Origin: Haemaphysalis longicornis
Lineage: Eukaryota; Arthropoda; Arachnida; Ixodida; Ixodidae
Reading direction: 5' to 3'
Assembly (NCBI GenBank): GCA_013339765.2
Contig: CM023448.1
Span: forward strand, 22,461,295-22,525,294
DNA: 64,000 nt
Shown here in pieces: positions 10,773 to 21,772 of this stretch. The notes beneath the pieces were generated by a model. That model made no database searches. It had not been told where the DNA came from and saw only the letters and a program-made list of their open reading frames with translations. A program made the position numbers and the translations under genes. The number at the start of each line of letters is the position of its first letter. Position 1 is the first letter of the stretch.

Positions 10773-11766
10773 TGTCACCCGTTTCCTTAATCGGGTGGAC
10801 CGTCTGAAGATATGGGGAGTCGACTCCAGAGAGCCAACAAACTCCACCGAATCCACAGGGCACAGGTGACAAAGGGGGTGGCCGTCTGATGTGCGGCTTT
10901 CGCCGACCAGAGCGGCAAGAATGAGCAAGAGGTTTGAGCGAAAAACAGCACAGACTTATATTTAGACAGGCAAGTCAAAAACACAAGCACGAGGTAATGA
11001 CAGACAATTTAGATCGAATTCTCTAGATCAAGAAACAGTTCAATATCAGGCAAAATTATACAATCAGGAGCGTTAACAAATTAATACTACGAAGCGGAGT
11101 AGTTAACTAAAAAAAAGGAACAGTTCGATGCATATGAGAGGCAGAGTCCCAGCATATTCACAGACCGGGCCCGACGATACACCGCTGTCGGAGGCAATTC
11201 GGCTACCTGGGAAGCGTGGCTTCGTTGTAGGCCAGGCCGTCCGAGACGATCACGGTGATTCGAGGCCCGGGAGTACGTTGGAGTCCTCCAGGGCGCGGGT
11301 CGCCGATGGTGTGATGCACAAACTGACAGGTGCCGTTGTCAATCACGACGTCCAAACGTAGCTGGTTTGCTTAGGCGCGGCTTCTCTTTTTATAACCGTG
11401 CCGGCGCGGAGAGAGAGAGCACAACACACAACGCGCCCGCCGCCGCCAGCGAATAACTTCCCTCTTCTCCCTTGTAGAATCATCGACGCTCTTTAGAACT
11501 GGCACGGCCACGCCCACCTCCTCGAGAGTGCTCGAAGCTTCGGTGTAAGTTGAGCGGCGGAGCTTTTTTATTTTGGTATTTTCTTGCCGGCGATCCGGCG
11601 AGTAGTCATGTTACCGCCTATTCGTTCGCGAAAGTTCCAGCCTTGTCTCGGGGCGAATAGAAACGAACTGAATGAATCGGACGACTGCAAGAAGAATTAG
11701 GCGCTGTACAATAAAATGGAAAATGTATAAGGTACTTTTAGACGTCGTACGCTCGAGTTTGTGACA
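10773..11766 (-). repeat. 3' LTR of Gypsy-like retrotransposon
   Basis: This 994-bp repeat is nearly identical to 14960-15961. Its ends are TGTCAC...GTGACA, so each terminus is an inverted TG..CA with TGTCAC extended. The flanking ATTTG at 10768-10772 matches ATTTG at 15962-15966, a perfect 5-bp target duplication. A purine-rich tract (AACTGGGGGG on the minus strand, 11767-11779) abuts it, which identifies it as the 3' LTR. Confidence 0.9.
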
Positions 11767-13223
11767 CAGCCCCCCAGTTTCAGAATATTGTGCAATAATA
11801 TTCCCAAAACTCACAAAGTCGTGCGTACGCGTCGTTCACACTTACTGAACAAAAGAGGCTGTGCCTACTAACACAAAATCAAGTACAGCCCAATGTTCTT
11901 CATAAGAATAATGACAAGTACAAAGTTTGGTTTGGCAGCGGTTTGGCGCCGGTTTGGCGCCGATTTCTCAACAAAACAGCGGTTTGGCGCCGATTTCTCA
12001 ACAAATAAACATCCTTGGGACAACTCTTAAGTTTGTGAACAATAAAGTTCTAGCATTCGAATTAAGCCAGTGCCCATAATAAATGTCTGGCCAGTAGTCA
12101 TTACAAGTGCGAAACTAATGAAAATACAGCGTGCGCTCCAGTGCGAAGGTCTCGTAGGCTCGAATACAATGAGTGTACCTCAGTACTCGGAAATACATAC
12201 AATGCGCTGGTACAATGAAACTAATAAGAAACATAACTAATATGTTGTTCCCAAACAAGAATATGCAACCGTAATGTTCACGAATGTCACAACTAATAAC
12301 GTCAATAATACACAGCAAACAGAAAATGTACTGTACAATAAGTGATGCGAGAGTTCACGCAAGAAGCAACTAGTGCGTGAATATACACTGTACAGCCAGA
12401 GTGACAAAATAAATACAAGCTTCGCGTACAGTACGACCGAGAAACAATGAATAATGTTCAGGTATACAGTACTCGGCGTAAAAATACAACTCTGTCTTAC
12501 ACAATTCCACTCATATCCCACGTGCATACCTAAATTTGCATTCTTCGTGTTTAGACCGTGTCTATCGGGCGCTTGCGTAACTCCACCTGCGGAGTTCTTC
12601 TCTTCGGAAAAGTTCCTTTCCAAATGTCGCGCGAACCGACAAACTCTTTCGTGACCGCCGTGATACCGGGCCTGCGAAAATGCTTCCGTGTCTGGGCCTT
12701 CGTCTGGCGAACATCGGAGCGTCTAGCGACTTGGCTTTCCCTCGCCTTTCCTCCTGCAGTAACTGACCGGTGTTTTTTTACACCTGCCCGTCGGGCCAAA
12801 TGGCAGTAGAGATATCTTCTCTCTCTCTTGAGCCCAAACCTGCACTCTTTCTTTCGGCAGCTCAGCTGCTTGCCGAGTTTTGGGAGGCCGGTTTTCATTG
12901 ACTTGCTTTTTACAGGCCCTTCGGCACTCCTTTCTCTTCTAAGCGGCCCCGTCACAGGGGCCGCAGATTTTGAGAGCCGGAACCGGGCTGGCTTCGCTTT
13001 TGCCGGTGCTCGAGTTGCGACGGGCACGGCTTCGCCTCGATCCGAGGCATCGAATCGGGGTTCTTCTTCGAAACAGCGGGTGGTTCCTCTCCCACCGCTG
13101 AAGTCACAGCATCGTCGCCGACGCTTATGTACGGCGCGTTCCCTCCGCGGACTGCGGCTCCGCTTCGCACGGGGGTTTCAAACTTGACCTTAGAGTCAGT
13201 CTCTTTGCTCCTCGAGCTGGCAG
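11767..13223 (-). other. LTR retrotransposon internal region lacking pol
   Basis: Between the end of gag-pro and the polypurine tract I see no reverse transcriptase, RNase H or integrase motif in any frame. About 3-4 kb of pol seems to have been lost. A short tandem repeat with a 30-bp period lies at 11939-12006 (units start with GGTTTGGCGCCGATTTCTC). Confidence 0.6.
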
Positions 13224-14780
13224 TTACGTACGCGGCACTAGTCTGCCTAGAGAGTTCGCAGTCTCTAACTGGGTCTTCCTGCACAATGAGCGTGCAATTA
13301 CCCGTGTCTTTCGGAAAGACAACGGTTTCCTCGGCACTCTCCCCGCAATATCGGGTACCCCTTCGTCTAGAGGGTTCGGCCCCGACGTCGTGATGGCATC
13401 CACAACCGGGATGTTATCTCCATCCTCAAGCTCCGCATCACCTGTAGGATCATCGTCCTTCCAGGTCTGAAGTGGTGCGCTTTCGCACAATTCTGGAGGT
13501 GTTTCCTCCTTGCTGATTGCGGATACTTCCTCCTCTCCACCTCCGGAGCTATCCTGGCATTCTTTTGCCTTCTCACGGTTAGTACTTTGGCAACTATTCT
13601 CATCTCTCGAATTTTCATCATTGAGTTGATCTTTCCGATGGAACTCATTTCGCAGACTCTCTATGCTCCCATTCATGTCTTGAGATGCGGCAACCACAGC
13701 TGCCTCTCCAGCCGACTCATCGGGGTGTGGCTCCTCAATAAATGGCTCTTCAACCTCCACGGGTGGCGGTTCTTCTGGGGCAGTTAAAGTTATCGGGTCG
13801 TCGGGATCCCTGACTCCGTCGATGTTGCCGAGGATGAGGTCATACATGGACCTCTCCATGCAAAGGGCGGTTACGCTTCCCGTGTAATAGGGAGTCTCCA
13901 CCTCGATCTGAGCTACCGGCAACTCTCGCATTGAGCCGTCCATAAAGTACACTGGGTTTATTTCCCCAGTGAATTCATCCTCTCGGACTAAGTCCATTCG
14001 CACAATAACTGTGCTGGTGCCGGTGGAACGCAAAACGGTAATGGTTTTGCCTGACAATTTTCCGTCAGTCACCGGCACTGACTTCGACCCGAATGCCGTA
14101 ATGGCACCCACGACGTGCATTTTATTGCCCCTTTTACGCTCCTCAGAGCTATCAGTAACGTCGTCATTCTTGGGTGCCCTGAGAGGTGCGCATTTTCGCA
14201 AATCCTGGCGCCTTTCATCGTTGCTGCTCCTGCATGTCGCAGCCTTATGTCCAGCCCGCCCGCACTTAAAACACCTGGAAACTATATTTCTCTTAAAGTT
14301 GCTCCAGCAGTACTTGGCAATGTGCCCAAACTTGTTACAAGAGTAACATTTCAGCGGGGGTTTTTGGCTGGTCCTACTTCGGTCCGCTACCGCGTTTCCG
14401 AAATTTACCTCAACCTTTTCAAGGTTGGTACTGAGACACAGGCGCCTACTCTCACCTCTCATGCTCCGATCTGCGGATGAGCAGTCGAGCTTCAAACGTT
14501 GAGCATCAACATTTGCTCTTGTTAGCTCTTCTTTGCTTGCTTTCTCCTCTAGCTCCAACCGAAGTTGTCTCCGAAATTCTTTCTCTCTTTCTCTTTCAGC
14601 CCTCTCAGCCTCTTCTCGTGCTGCCTGTCTTGCTCTGTCAGCCTCTTCTTGTGCTGCCTGTCTTGCTCTCTCAGCTTTCTCGTTTTCCTCTTTTTCTTTC
14701 TGCGCAACCCACTTTCGTAGTTCGGCCCGTGGCAGGTCCAGTTGGCAGCCCAAACGCTACAATTTTCTCTAAATCCATGA
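13224..14780 (-). CDS. Gag-protease of Gypsy-like LTR retrotransposon (defective)
   Basis: The open frame from about 14753 to 13224 encodes 509 residues. An N-terminal highly charged coiled coil (EKEENEKAERARQAAQEE type, residues about 17-80) is followed by two CCHC zinc knuckles: CYSCNKFGHIAKYC and CFKCGRAGHKAATC (about residues 136-175). Next comes a protease-like segment with VLRSTGTST, where the active site should read D(T/S)G; the catalytic Asp is Ser. A long acidic, low-complexity C-terminal part follows. The likely start, MDLEKIVA near 14777, is one base out of frame with the main ORF, so a frameshift lies around 14755. Gag packages the element RNA. This copy cannot process its polyprotein and has no pol. 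Confidence 0.8.
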
Positions 14781-14936
14781 TTGCAAATGTATCGCAATCG
14801 AGTTACGATACCCTAGCCTCTAGCTAGGAATATCTACACAGAGAACGTTAGCAGGAGCACCAACGTATAAAGGCAGTAGCAACGTATGCCAAAAAAAGTT
14901 CCAGGCTATCTCTCCTCCTTACCGCTCACATCAGAC

Positions 14937-14954
14937 GTCCTGTCGTGGACGCCA
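14937..14954 (-). other. Primer-binding site of LTR element
   Basis: Five bases inside the 5' LTR, the minus strand reads TGGCGTCCACGACAGGAC. TGG matches the CCA end of a tRNA primer, and position and length are right. The primer tRNA is not identified. Confidence 0.6.
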
Positions 14955-14959
14955 GAAAT

Positions 14960-15961
14960 TGTCACCGTTTCCTTAATTGGGTGCACCGTCGGAAGATATG
15001 GGGAGTCGACTCCAGAGAGCCAACAAACCCCACCGAATCCACAGGGCACAGGTGACAAAGGGTGTGGCCGTCTGATGTGCGGCTTTCGCCGACCAGAGCG
15101 ACAAGAATGACCAAGAGCCTTTAGCGAAAAACAGCACAGACTTATATTTAGACAGGCAAGTCAAAAACACAAGCACGAGGTAATGAATCGATAGTGAGAG
15201 ACAATTTAGATGAAATTCTCTAGATCAAGAAACAGTTCAATATCAGGCAAAATTATACAATCAGGAGCGTTAACAAATGAATACTACGAAGCGGAGTAGT
15301 TAACTAAAAAAACGAACAGTTCGATGCATATGAGAGACAGAGTCCTAGCATATTCACCGACCGGGCCGGACGATGCACCGCTGTCGGAGGCGATTCGGCT
15401 ACCTGGGAAGCCTGGCTTCGCTGTAGGCCAGGCCGTCCGAGACGATCACGGTGATTCGAGGCCCGGGAGTACGTTGGAGTCCTCCAGGGCGCGGGTCGCC
15501 GATGGTGTGATGCACAAACTGACAGGTGCCGTTGTCAATCACGACGTCCAAACGTAGCTGGTTTGCTTAGGCGCGGCTTCTCTTTTTATAACCGTGCCGG
15601 CGCGGAGAGAGAGAGCACAACACACAACGCGCCCGCCGCCGCCAGCGAATAACTTCCCTCTTCTCCCTTCTAGAATCATCGACGCTCTTTAGAACTGGCA
15701 AGGCCACGCGCACCTCCTCGAGAGTGCTCGAAGCTTCGGTGTACGTTGAGCGGCGGAGTTTTTTTATTTTGGTATTTTCTTGCCGGCGATCCGGCGAGTA
15801 GTCATGTTACCGCCTATTCGTTCGCGAAAGTTCCAGCCTTGTCTCGGGCGAATAGAAAACGAACTGAATGAATCGGACGACTGCAAGAATAATTAGGCGC
15901 TGTACAATAAAATGGAAAATTTATAGGTACTTTTAGACGTCGTACGCTCGAGTTTGTGACA
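14960..15961 (-). repeat. 5' LTR of Gypsy-like retrotransposon
   Basis: This 1002-bp repeat is nearly identical to 10773-11766, with scattered substitutions and small indels that date the insertion as old but not ancient. It is followed by the target duplication ATTTG. The element transcribes right to left. On either side the same LINE-A sequence is found, so the insertion site inside LINE-A2 is certain. Confidence 0.9.
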
Positions 15962-15971
15962 ATTTGATTAA

Positions 15972-16135
15972 CTGAAGCAAAATGGAGAGACGAGCTAGTT
16001 GGTTCGCAATTTCCATGAGTGAAACTTAAGCGAAAAAATTTTTCAGAGGGACGAGAAAGCACGACGAGAAAGCGCCTGTGTCGTTCCCTTTCCCGTCCCT
16101 GTGAAAAATTTTTGCGCTTAAGATTCACTCATGGA
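15972..16135. mobile_element. Fold-back miniature element
   Basis: ATTTGATTAA occurs on both sides (15962-15971 and 16136-16145). Inside, 16013-16134 is a near-perfect inverted repeat: CCATGAGTGAAACTTAAGCG at one end pairs with the reverse of CGCTTAAGATTCACTCATGG at the other, arms of about 40 bp or more. A 40-bp unpaired leader (15972-16012) lies outside the hairpin. There is no coding capacity. It is inserted next to the LTR target duplication. Confidence 0.6.
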
Positions 16136-16551
16136 ATTTGATTAATGCTGTTTTTGAGGCGCTGCAAGGAGACGTCACTCTTTGTGTTAGCCTCGAGATG
16201 AAGGCCCAGGATCTTGATGCTGGGGCTTGGAATGATGGCCTGGCCATCAAGGAGTATTTGAATGTATTCCTTGATTTGGCGTGAGGGCGGACGACAAGAA
16301 GTTGTGATTTTTATGTGAACACTGGAGGCCGCAGGCTTTAGCACATTGGCGTACTAGAAGTGAGATGCCATGCACTGGTGTGAGGTTCTTTTAATTTTTG
16401 TAACTCTTTGCACATGAGCAAGGTGCGCGCAGAGCCGCTATACGGGCGTGAGTGGTCGCGTGGCGCTTTCACGCGGCCTTCAGCGAGGACGCAGGTGGTA
16501 ACACCGTAGATGTGCTTGTTGAGTACACCACCTGTCTTCCCCGTCTTCGCG
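16136..16551 (-). pseudogene. LINE-A2, 5' portion
   Basis: On the minus strand the frame 16344-16129 reads SVHIKITTSCRPPSRQ, then SPSIKILGLHLEANTKSDV and LQRLKNSINQI, which joins the text at 10772 across the LTR element. Upstream bases match 62919-63110. It is 5'-truncated at the SINE head. Confidence 0.75.
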
Positions 16552-16710
16552 TGGGCTCGTAGCTAAATCGGTAAGACAACGGGATGTCGCTTTGTTGGTC
16601 TATTAGTTCCAGGTTCGATTCCCGGCGGTGTCAGTAAATTCTTTTATTTGTTTTCTGGAGTTTTCTGGTGACACCAACGGTCGCGAAAGAACCCTTGGGT
16701 GGTAGAGGTA
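16552..16710 (+). repeat. tRNA-derived SINE-like head of LINE-A2 composite
   Basis: TAGCTAAATCGG (A-box-like) is followed about 50 bp later by GGTTCGATTCC (B-box) within CCAGG...CCCGG, then a body shared with 5705-5880 and 61675-61846. The tail is split by the GC-rich element and its last 22 bp (AAGCTTTGCTTTAAAA) are found at 17334-17355. Confidence 0.65.
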
Positions 16711-17333
16711 AAAAAACTCCCCCCACCTCCCCGGAGGGGATCGTGCGGAAATGCGAATGCATTGGGTGCACCGATGAGTGCGCTGCGGCAAGCAGTAACG
16801 GAGAGAGGCGTGCGCTCCACTGCATTTATAATAATTTTCCGAGCGCAGCGAGCGGAGAGAGGTACGTGGAGAGGGTAGAGAGACCCGCGCAACACGCCCG
16901 CCCCGCGCGCGAGCTCTCTCTCCCGCCGAGCTCCGTGATGCGAGCGCCCTCACACGCCCGAGCGCGCTCCTCCTCTCCACTCACTCTCCGCTACTCCGCC
17001 CGGGCTCCGCGATGCGAGCGCCCTCACACGCCCGAGCGCGCTCCTCCTCGCCCCTTGCCCTCCGCTACTCCCGCCCGAGCTACCACCTGCTCCGGTTGCT
17101 AGGCGCGCCACAGCTGTTGCTAGGGGCGAGGAGGAGCGCGGAGAGATAACACCTGCGGGCACACGCCGACGGAGCACGACAACCCCCGACTAAGAAATGC
17201 ATTCGCACTTACGACGACGACGACGACGAAGGCAGAACTACGAGGCGCGCGCTCACGTGCGCTCGCGCTGGAGGAATGCAGGCGCACGCCGACGGAGCAC
17301 GACAACCCCCGACCAAGAAATGCATTCGAATTT
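16711..17333. mobile_element. GC-rich non-autonomous element, copy 1
   Basis: It is inserted in the A-run of the SINE tail. It starts with CCCACCTCCCCGGAGGGG, then AAATGCGAATGCATT, and ends with AAGAAATGCATTCGAATTT, giving imperfect inverted ends. Inside are tandem units: ATGCGAGCGCCCTCACACG at 16938 and 17012 (74-bp period), and CGCCGACGGAGCACGACAAC near 17165 and 17288. A (CGA)n run lies at about 17212-17228. There is no transposase. Related copies lie at 26419-27052 and 42859-43492. Confidence 0.55.
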
Positions 17334-17355
17334 AAAAAAAGCTTTGCTTTAAAAC

Positions 17356-17962
17356 TGGCAGCTTCTGAAAACTGTGCCGAGATTGAAACCGCGCGTGCGG
17401 TAACTGAAGTTGTAGATAAAGAAACCGGCGCATTCATAACCGTTTGGATGAATTTGAAGATAGATCAAGACGCAATAACTTGATATTTTATGGGTTTGCT
17501 GACGAGCAGAAGAAAACGTGGGCTGATTCTTAAAAGAAAGTTCGCGACATAATTTCTTCTGCGCTCAAAATCGAACTGTCGGATGAAGCCATATCTCGTG
17601 CCCATAGGCTAGGAAAGTTTTTTGCAAATAAATGCCGTCCAATAATTGCCAAGTTCAACAGTTCTAAAGTAAAAAGCGACAATTTTGTCTTCAAATCTCA
17701 ACTGAAAACAGCAAGTTTCACGGTAAGTGAAGACTTCGGCATTTCTACTCGCACTGCACGCAGGAAACTTATCGAGTTCGGGAAAGCTAGCGGTGAACAA
17801 TTTTCTGTGCGTTATAACAAACTAATAATCAAAAAGAAATCTTATATGTACCACCCAGCATCTGACAGTGTCTGTGAAATTGAGTCCGGAACTGATGCTG
17901 AAGAACCATCTTTTCATCCTTCCGGAACTGGTCCTTCCAACACGTCTCAAACTTCAACATAG
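17356..17962 (+). pseudogene. CR1-b ORF1, C-terminal part (RRM-like)
   Basis: After a coiled-coil-like stretch the frame reads RRNNLIFYGFADEQKKTWAD, then ISRAHRLGK and PIIAKFNSSKVK, matching the RRM-type ORF1 proteins of LINEs, which bind element RNA. It ends SNTSQTST and a stop at 17960-17962. It has one in-frame TAA near 17531 and a frameshift before the RRM. The N-terminal part lies at 8717-9110. Confidence 0.7.
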
Positions 17963-18004
17963 GCCAGGCGGCGGGGTAGTGGTGCAGACGTCCAACTATC
18001 GGTT

Positions 18005-20048
18005 GTGTTCACAAACATTCGTAGTGTGTTAAAAAATCGGGAATCCCTAAGCGCAGTAATTGGTTCGTGCTCAGCAGATGTTATTGTATTAACGGAAGCA
18101 TGGTTGTCTAATAAAATATGGGACAGCGAGAGTCTTGAATGTAAGAAGAAATATAAATTTTACCGCTGTGACCGAGACGTTAGATCGGGAGGCGGTGTTC
18201 TAATAGCAGTCGACTCAAATATAGCATCATCATCGGTTCAGGTGCCCAGCAATATTGAAATCACATGGGTAACATTGGCGCTCAAGGATCGTAAAATCGT
18301 AATCGGAGCGTGCTATAGACCCCCATCCAGTGACCATATCTTTGTTAACAATCTTCATGATGTTGTAAACCTCATTTCCGTCCGCTTCCCTAAGTCACCG
18401 ATTTTTCTCTTAGGCGACTTCAACTATCCCAGCATAACTGGGACGGTTGATGGCCTCGTTTCCGGCGTTAGAGCTTCCGAACCACAGCTATTTGTTGATT
18501 TTTGTTCCGAGTTCCACTTCACCCAAATGGTCATTCAACCCACCAGGTGTACTGCACATTCCGCTAACACTTTTGATCTTGTTCTGACATCGTCTCCTGA
18601 CGCGGTCCACCTCTATGTCAGTTTTACCGGGAATCAGTGATCACTAACTGTTCCAGTTTAGTTTAACTTTCCCAGTGTTCACGTTTAAGAAAGCGTGTAA
18701 AGTACATCAGTGATTGCGCTAAAGCAGACTACGACTCGATTAACGCGGAACTATCGCACTTTGTTGACGAATTCTTGGAACATTTCACAAATCACTCTGT
18801 AGAGGGAAAACTGGAATAATTTCAAAGCAAAAGTACTTCAATTAACAGATAAGCATGTTCCATTCGCACGATAAAAAATAATCGAGCACCCTGGTACAAT
18901 AGGACACTATCTAAACTCGCCGACAAGAAAACACGAATGTTTTCGCGTTGCCAAGCCTACACCACAAGCCGGAACGATGGCGAGCTTATCGCCGCGCCAA
19001 CTCGAATCTACATTCGTGCTGAGCGAGAAGCTAAAGATTTCTTCTTTAAACGAACGTTACCGTCGATGCTCCGTACTAATCCGCGCCAATTTTGGCGAGT
19101 TATGGGAGGGGAAAAGGAGGACGATATCAGTATCAGTCCTGTCGATGACGACACTTTGCCTGCTTCTGAATGTTGTTCTGCTTTTAATGATTTTTTTTCG
19201 AAATCGTTCTCAGTTAGCGATTGTTCTGCTGATGCAAATGTTAGTGATTCTGAGTTTTGTTCAATGCCTCCTATTGTTATTGACCCAGTTGGTGTTTCTA
19301 GAGTGATTGATACCTTAAAGCTGTCTTCCGCTTCCGGTGTCGATAATATCAATTCAAAGTTCCTCAAAAACACCAAAATGTGTTCATCAATTATCTTGAC
19401 TAAAATTTTTCAACAATCTCTCGAATGTGGCATTCTTCAAGAGATTGGAAAATCGGAAAGGTGATTCCGGTTCATAAATCCGGTTCTAAGCAACACATCA
19501 ATAACTAGCGACCTATTTCTCTAACTTGCATCTCATGTAAATCCTCGAACACATTATATCATCTCAAATTGCGGCACACTTGGACGGTCATTGCTTTTTT
19601 CACAGATCACAACATGGCTTCCGCAAACATTATTCGTGCGAAACTCAGCTAGCATGCTTTACTCATTCCCTCCATAGCATTCTTGATCGTGGTGCTGCAG
19701 TTGACTGCATATTTCTTGACTTCAGCAAAGCGTTCGACAAGGTCTCACATAAGCTTTTGCTTCTGAAATTAAGTAAGCTAAGCCTTGATACTACTGTACT
19801 TGCCTGGTGGCGTTGTTTTCTTACTAACCGCTTTCAATTTGTAACCGTTAATCATTTCGACTCTTGTTTGCCCCCAGTTGTTTCGGGAGTTCCACAGGGG
19901 TCGGTCCTTGGTCCGCTCCTTTTCCTAATTTATATTAATGGCCTCCCATCTCGTGTGCATTCTTCCATTAACCTCTTAGCTGATGACTGTGTCATTTATC
20001 GTGAAATAAGAAACGCTAACGATTCCCTAGCACTTCAGTCAGACTTAA
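18005..20048 (+). pseudogene. CR1-b ORF2: endonuclease and reverse transcriptase
   Basis: The endonuclease frame 18005-18640 shows the AP-type motifs TNIRS, LTEAWLS, GACYRPPSS, LLGDFNYP and FDLVLTSS. It closes by a stop just where SDH is expected. The linker frame 18937-19464 includes PSMLRTNPRQFWRVM and ASGVDNINSKFLK. RT motifs follow: IGKVIPVHKSGS (frameshifted), QHGFRKHYSC, CIFLDFSKAFDKVSH, VPQGSVLGPLLFLIYI and LLADDCVIY, with the catalytic ADD intact at 19979-19987. At least three disablements are visible (a stop at 18638-18640, frameshifts near 18900 and 19450, and a stop near 19505). It is split at 20049 by the TTAA element. Confidence 0.85.
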
Positions 20049-21768
20049 AGGGGCCCTGAAAGGCATTTTGAGCACACTAAATGAACTAGCGCAACCGTTA
20101 GATTGGGTCGTCGACGTCCTCTGTGCCAAGTATTACTCTTTTACGCGCAGCGGAAAGCTCACACTTTTGTTGCAAAGTTTGTCGCTTTTTTCTCACCCTT
20201 CCCTTCGTGTTTTTGGACGCCGCCATCTTCACATGTCTACATCATCGATTCCCAGATGTACGTCATGAGCTAGACATCCTGCTATTGGGCGGCTTTTTCA
20301 CGTACTTCCGGCAGAGATGAGTCGTCTGCTCAGCGTCGGCTCGCCGGCTGATCTGCCAGCGGAGTGCCGGAGTGCTTGGGCATTTTACGACAAACGAAAC
20401 AAGTGTAAAACAAACGCTTAACCGTTTGTATTGAATGAAACACGGCCATAACATGACATGGATATTCTGTTACCTGAGTACGTTCTGTTACCTGAGTTCT
20501 GTTACCTGAGTACACATACATTTTATTCAACTTCAAAACAATCCAGAGATGCGTTTCTAACGAACACAACGTCACAACATGCGTTGAAAGTCTGAACCAC
20601 GATTGACAGAGGATGGGTTTGCCTCCTGCCCGTCGTAAATTCGGTACTCACCTCGCGCGCGGTTTGCGGGACGAACAGGCAAGTCACTTAACTCTGGCGC
20701 ACAAGCCGATGGCTTTTAGTCACGCACACTGCACATACCCATGCGAGGTTGAGTCGTACGTCGCTCGAGAAAGATAATCCAGACCATGGGAAGCACTATC
20801 CACCCGCAGAAGCACAACGTCGCATTTCATCGCGAAACAAGGCTTCCCACAACACACACCACCATCGCCTCCTGTAATGCCAAACGCATCTCGCACTTCC
20901 CAATAGGAGTGAGTGGAACGCCTGCAGTGCCCACATGTCGCGAAGTGGGGCCCCCAAGCTGAACCGGGATCACGCAACGTAACTGACTTCTGGAGCGGTT
21001 TGTGCCTGTTGCCAAGGCAACTGATGTTTGAGGTTTGTCAAAGAAATGGCCTCGCTCCAGTGCTAGAAAGCTCAGAGCCGCGGACGGAGCATGTTTTGCC
21101 AATGTTGCTGCTCTCCACCACGCGTCGCCCCAAGCTGAACTGGTCACATGATTGAAGCGTTTTGTGCACGGGTTCTGTATCGGTTTAATATGACTTTTCA
21201 CATGCCGCCGGCAGGAATTACCAATCGCCGCAAAATAAGACCCGGCACCAGCGGGGCCACATCTGATACGCCGCTTTTTTGGATAAACAGTGCGCGGTGC
21301 ATCAAGGGAACGAGCGCACGACCCTCCCCGTGCGGCCTGCGAGTTCGCCGCCGATAAAAGTCATGTGCCGCCAGCAACGTACACCGCGAAAGGGCAAGGC
21401 CAGGCCGCCGCATACATGCGGCCAGATTTTTCGTTCGCTTTTCCAGCCTTGAGCGGAGTGCGAGTTTCATGGTGTCAACAAATCTTGCCCGTAGCAGATG
21501 ACAGTCTGAGCAGCACAATAGCGGAAGTACGTCACCGCTGCGGAGCGCAACATCATGGGAGGGCAAGGCTCGCGCGCCGTCAACAGCGGAGAGTAAGTCG
21601 AAAGGAGGAGGAAACGCGGAGCGGCGATAATGCGCGGTTTTTGATTTGCGATTTCTCAGCTAATACTCATCGCTTTAACATAATTCTTGCGGGAGGAGAT
21701 TGCAAATACATTGCTTTATTTGGCTACATGTACATCCATGCATCGGCGGAAGGTATTTCAGGACCCCT
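20049..21768. mobile_element. TTAA-target non-autonomous DNA element (1720 bp)
   Basis: TTAA flanks both sides (20045-20048 and 21769-21772). The ends are AGGGGCCCTGAAA and, inverted, AGGGGTCCTGAAA. Removing the element and one TTAA restores the CR1-b frame exactly: LALQSDL joins NAVSSWCSEWVMTLN. No ORF resembles a transposase. A short tandem GTTACCTGAGT-type repeat lies at 20470-20512. The end sequence resembles that of the 1636-2237 element (AGGGACCCAGAAA), so the two may share a mobilising enzyme. Confidence 0.8.
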
Positions 21769-21772
21769 TTAA

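Noticed and set aside
12551..13284. Several 80-160 codon frames on both strands inside the LTR element
   Set aside because: No retroviral or host domain. They are alternative frames of GC-rich degraded internal sequence.
16603..17437. Arg/Ser/Pro-rich frames on both strands
   Set aside because: They are translations of the GC-rich tandem element, with repeats matching the DNA period and not a protein repeat.
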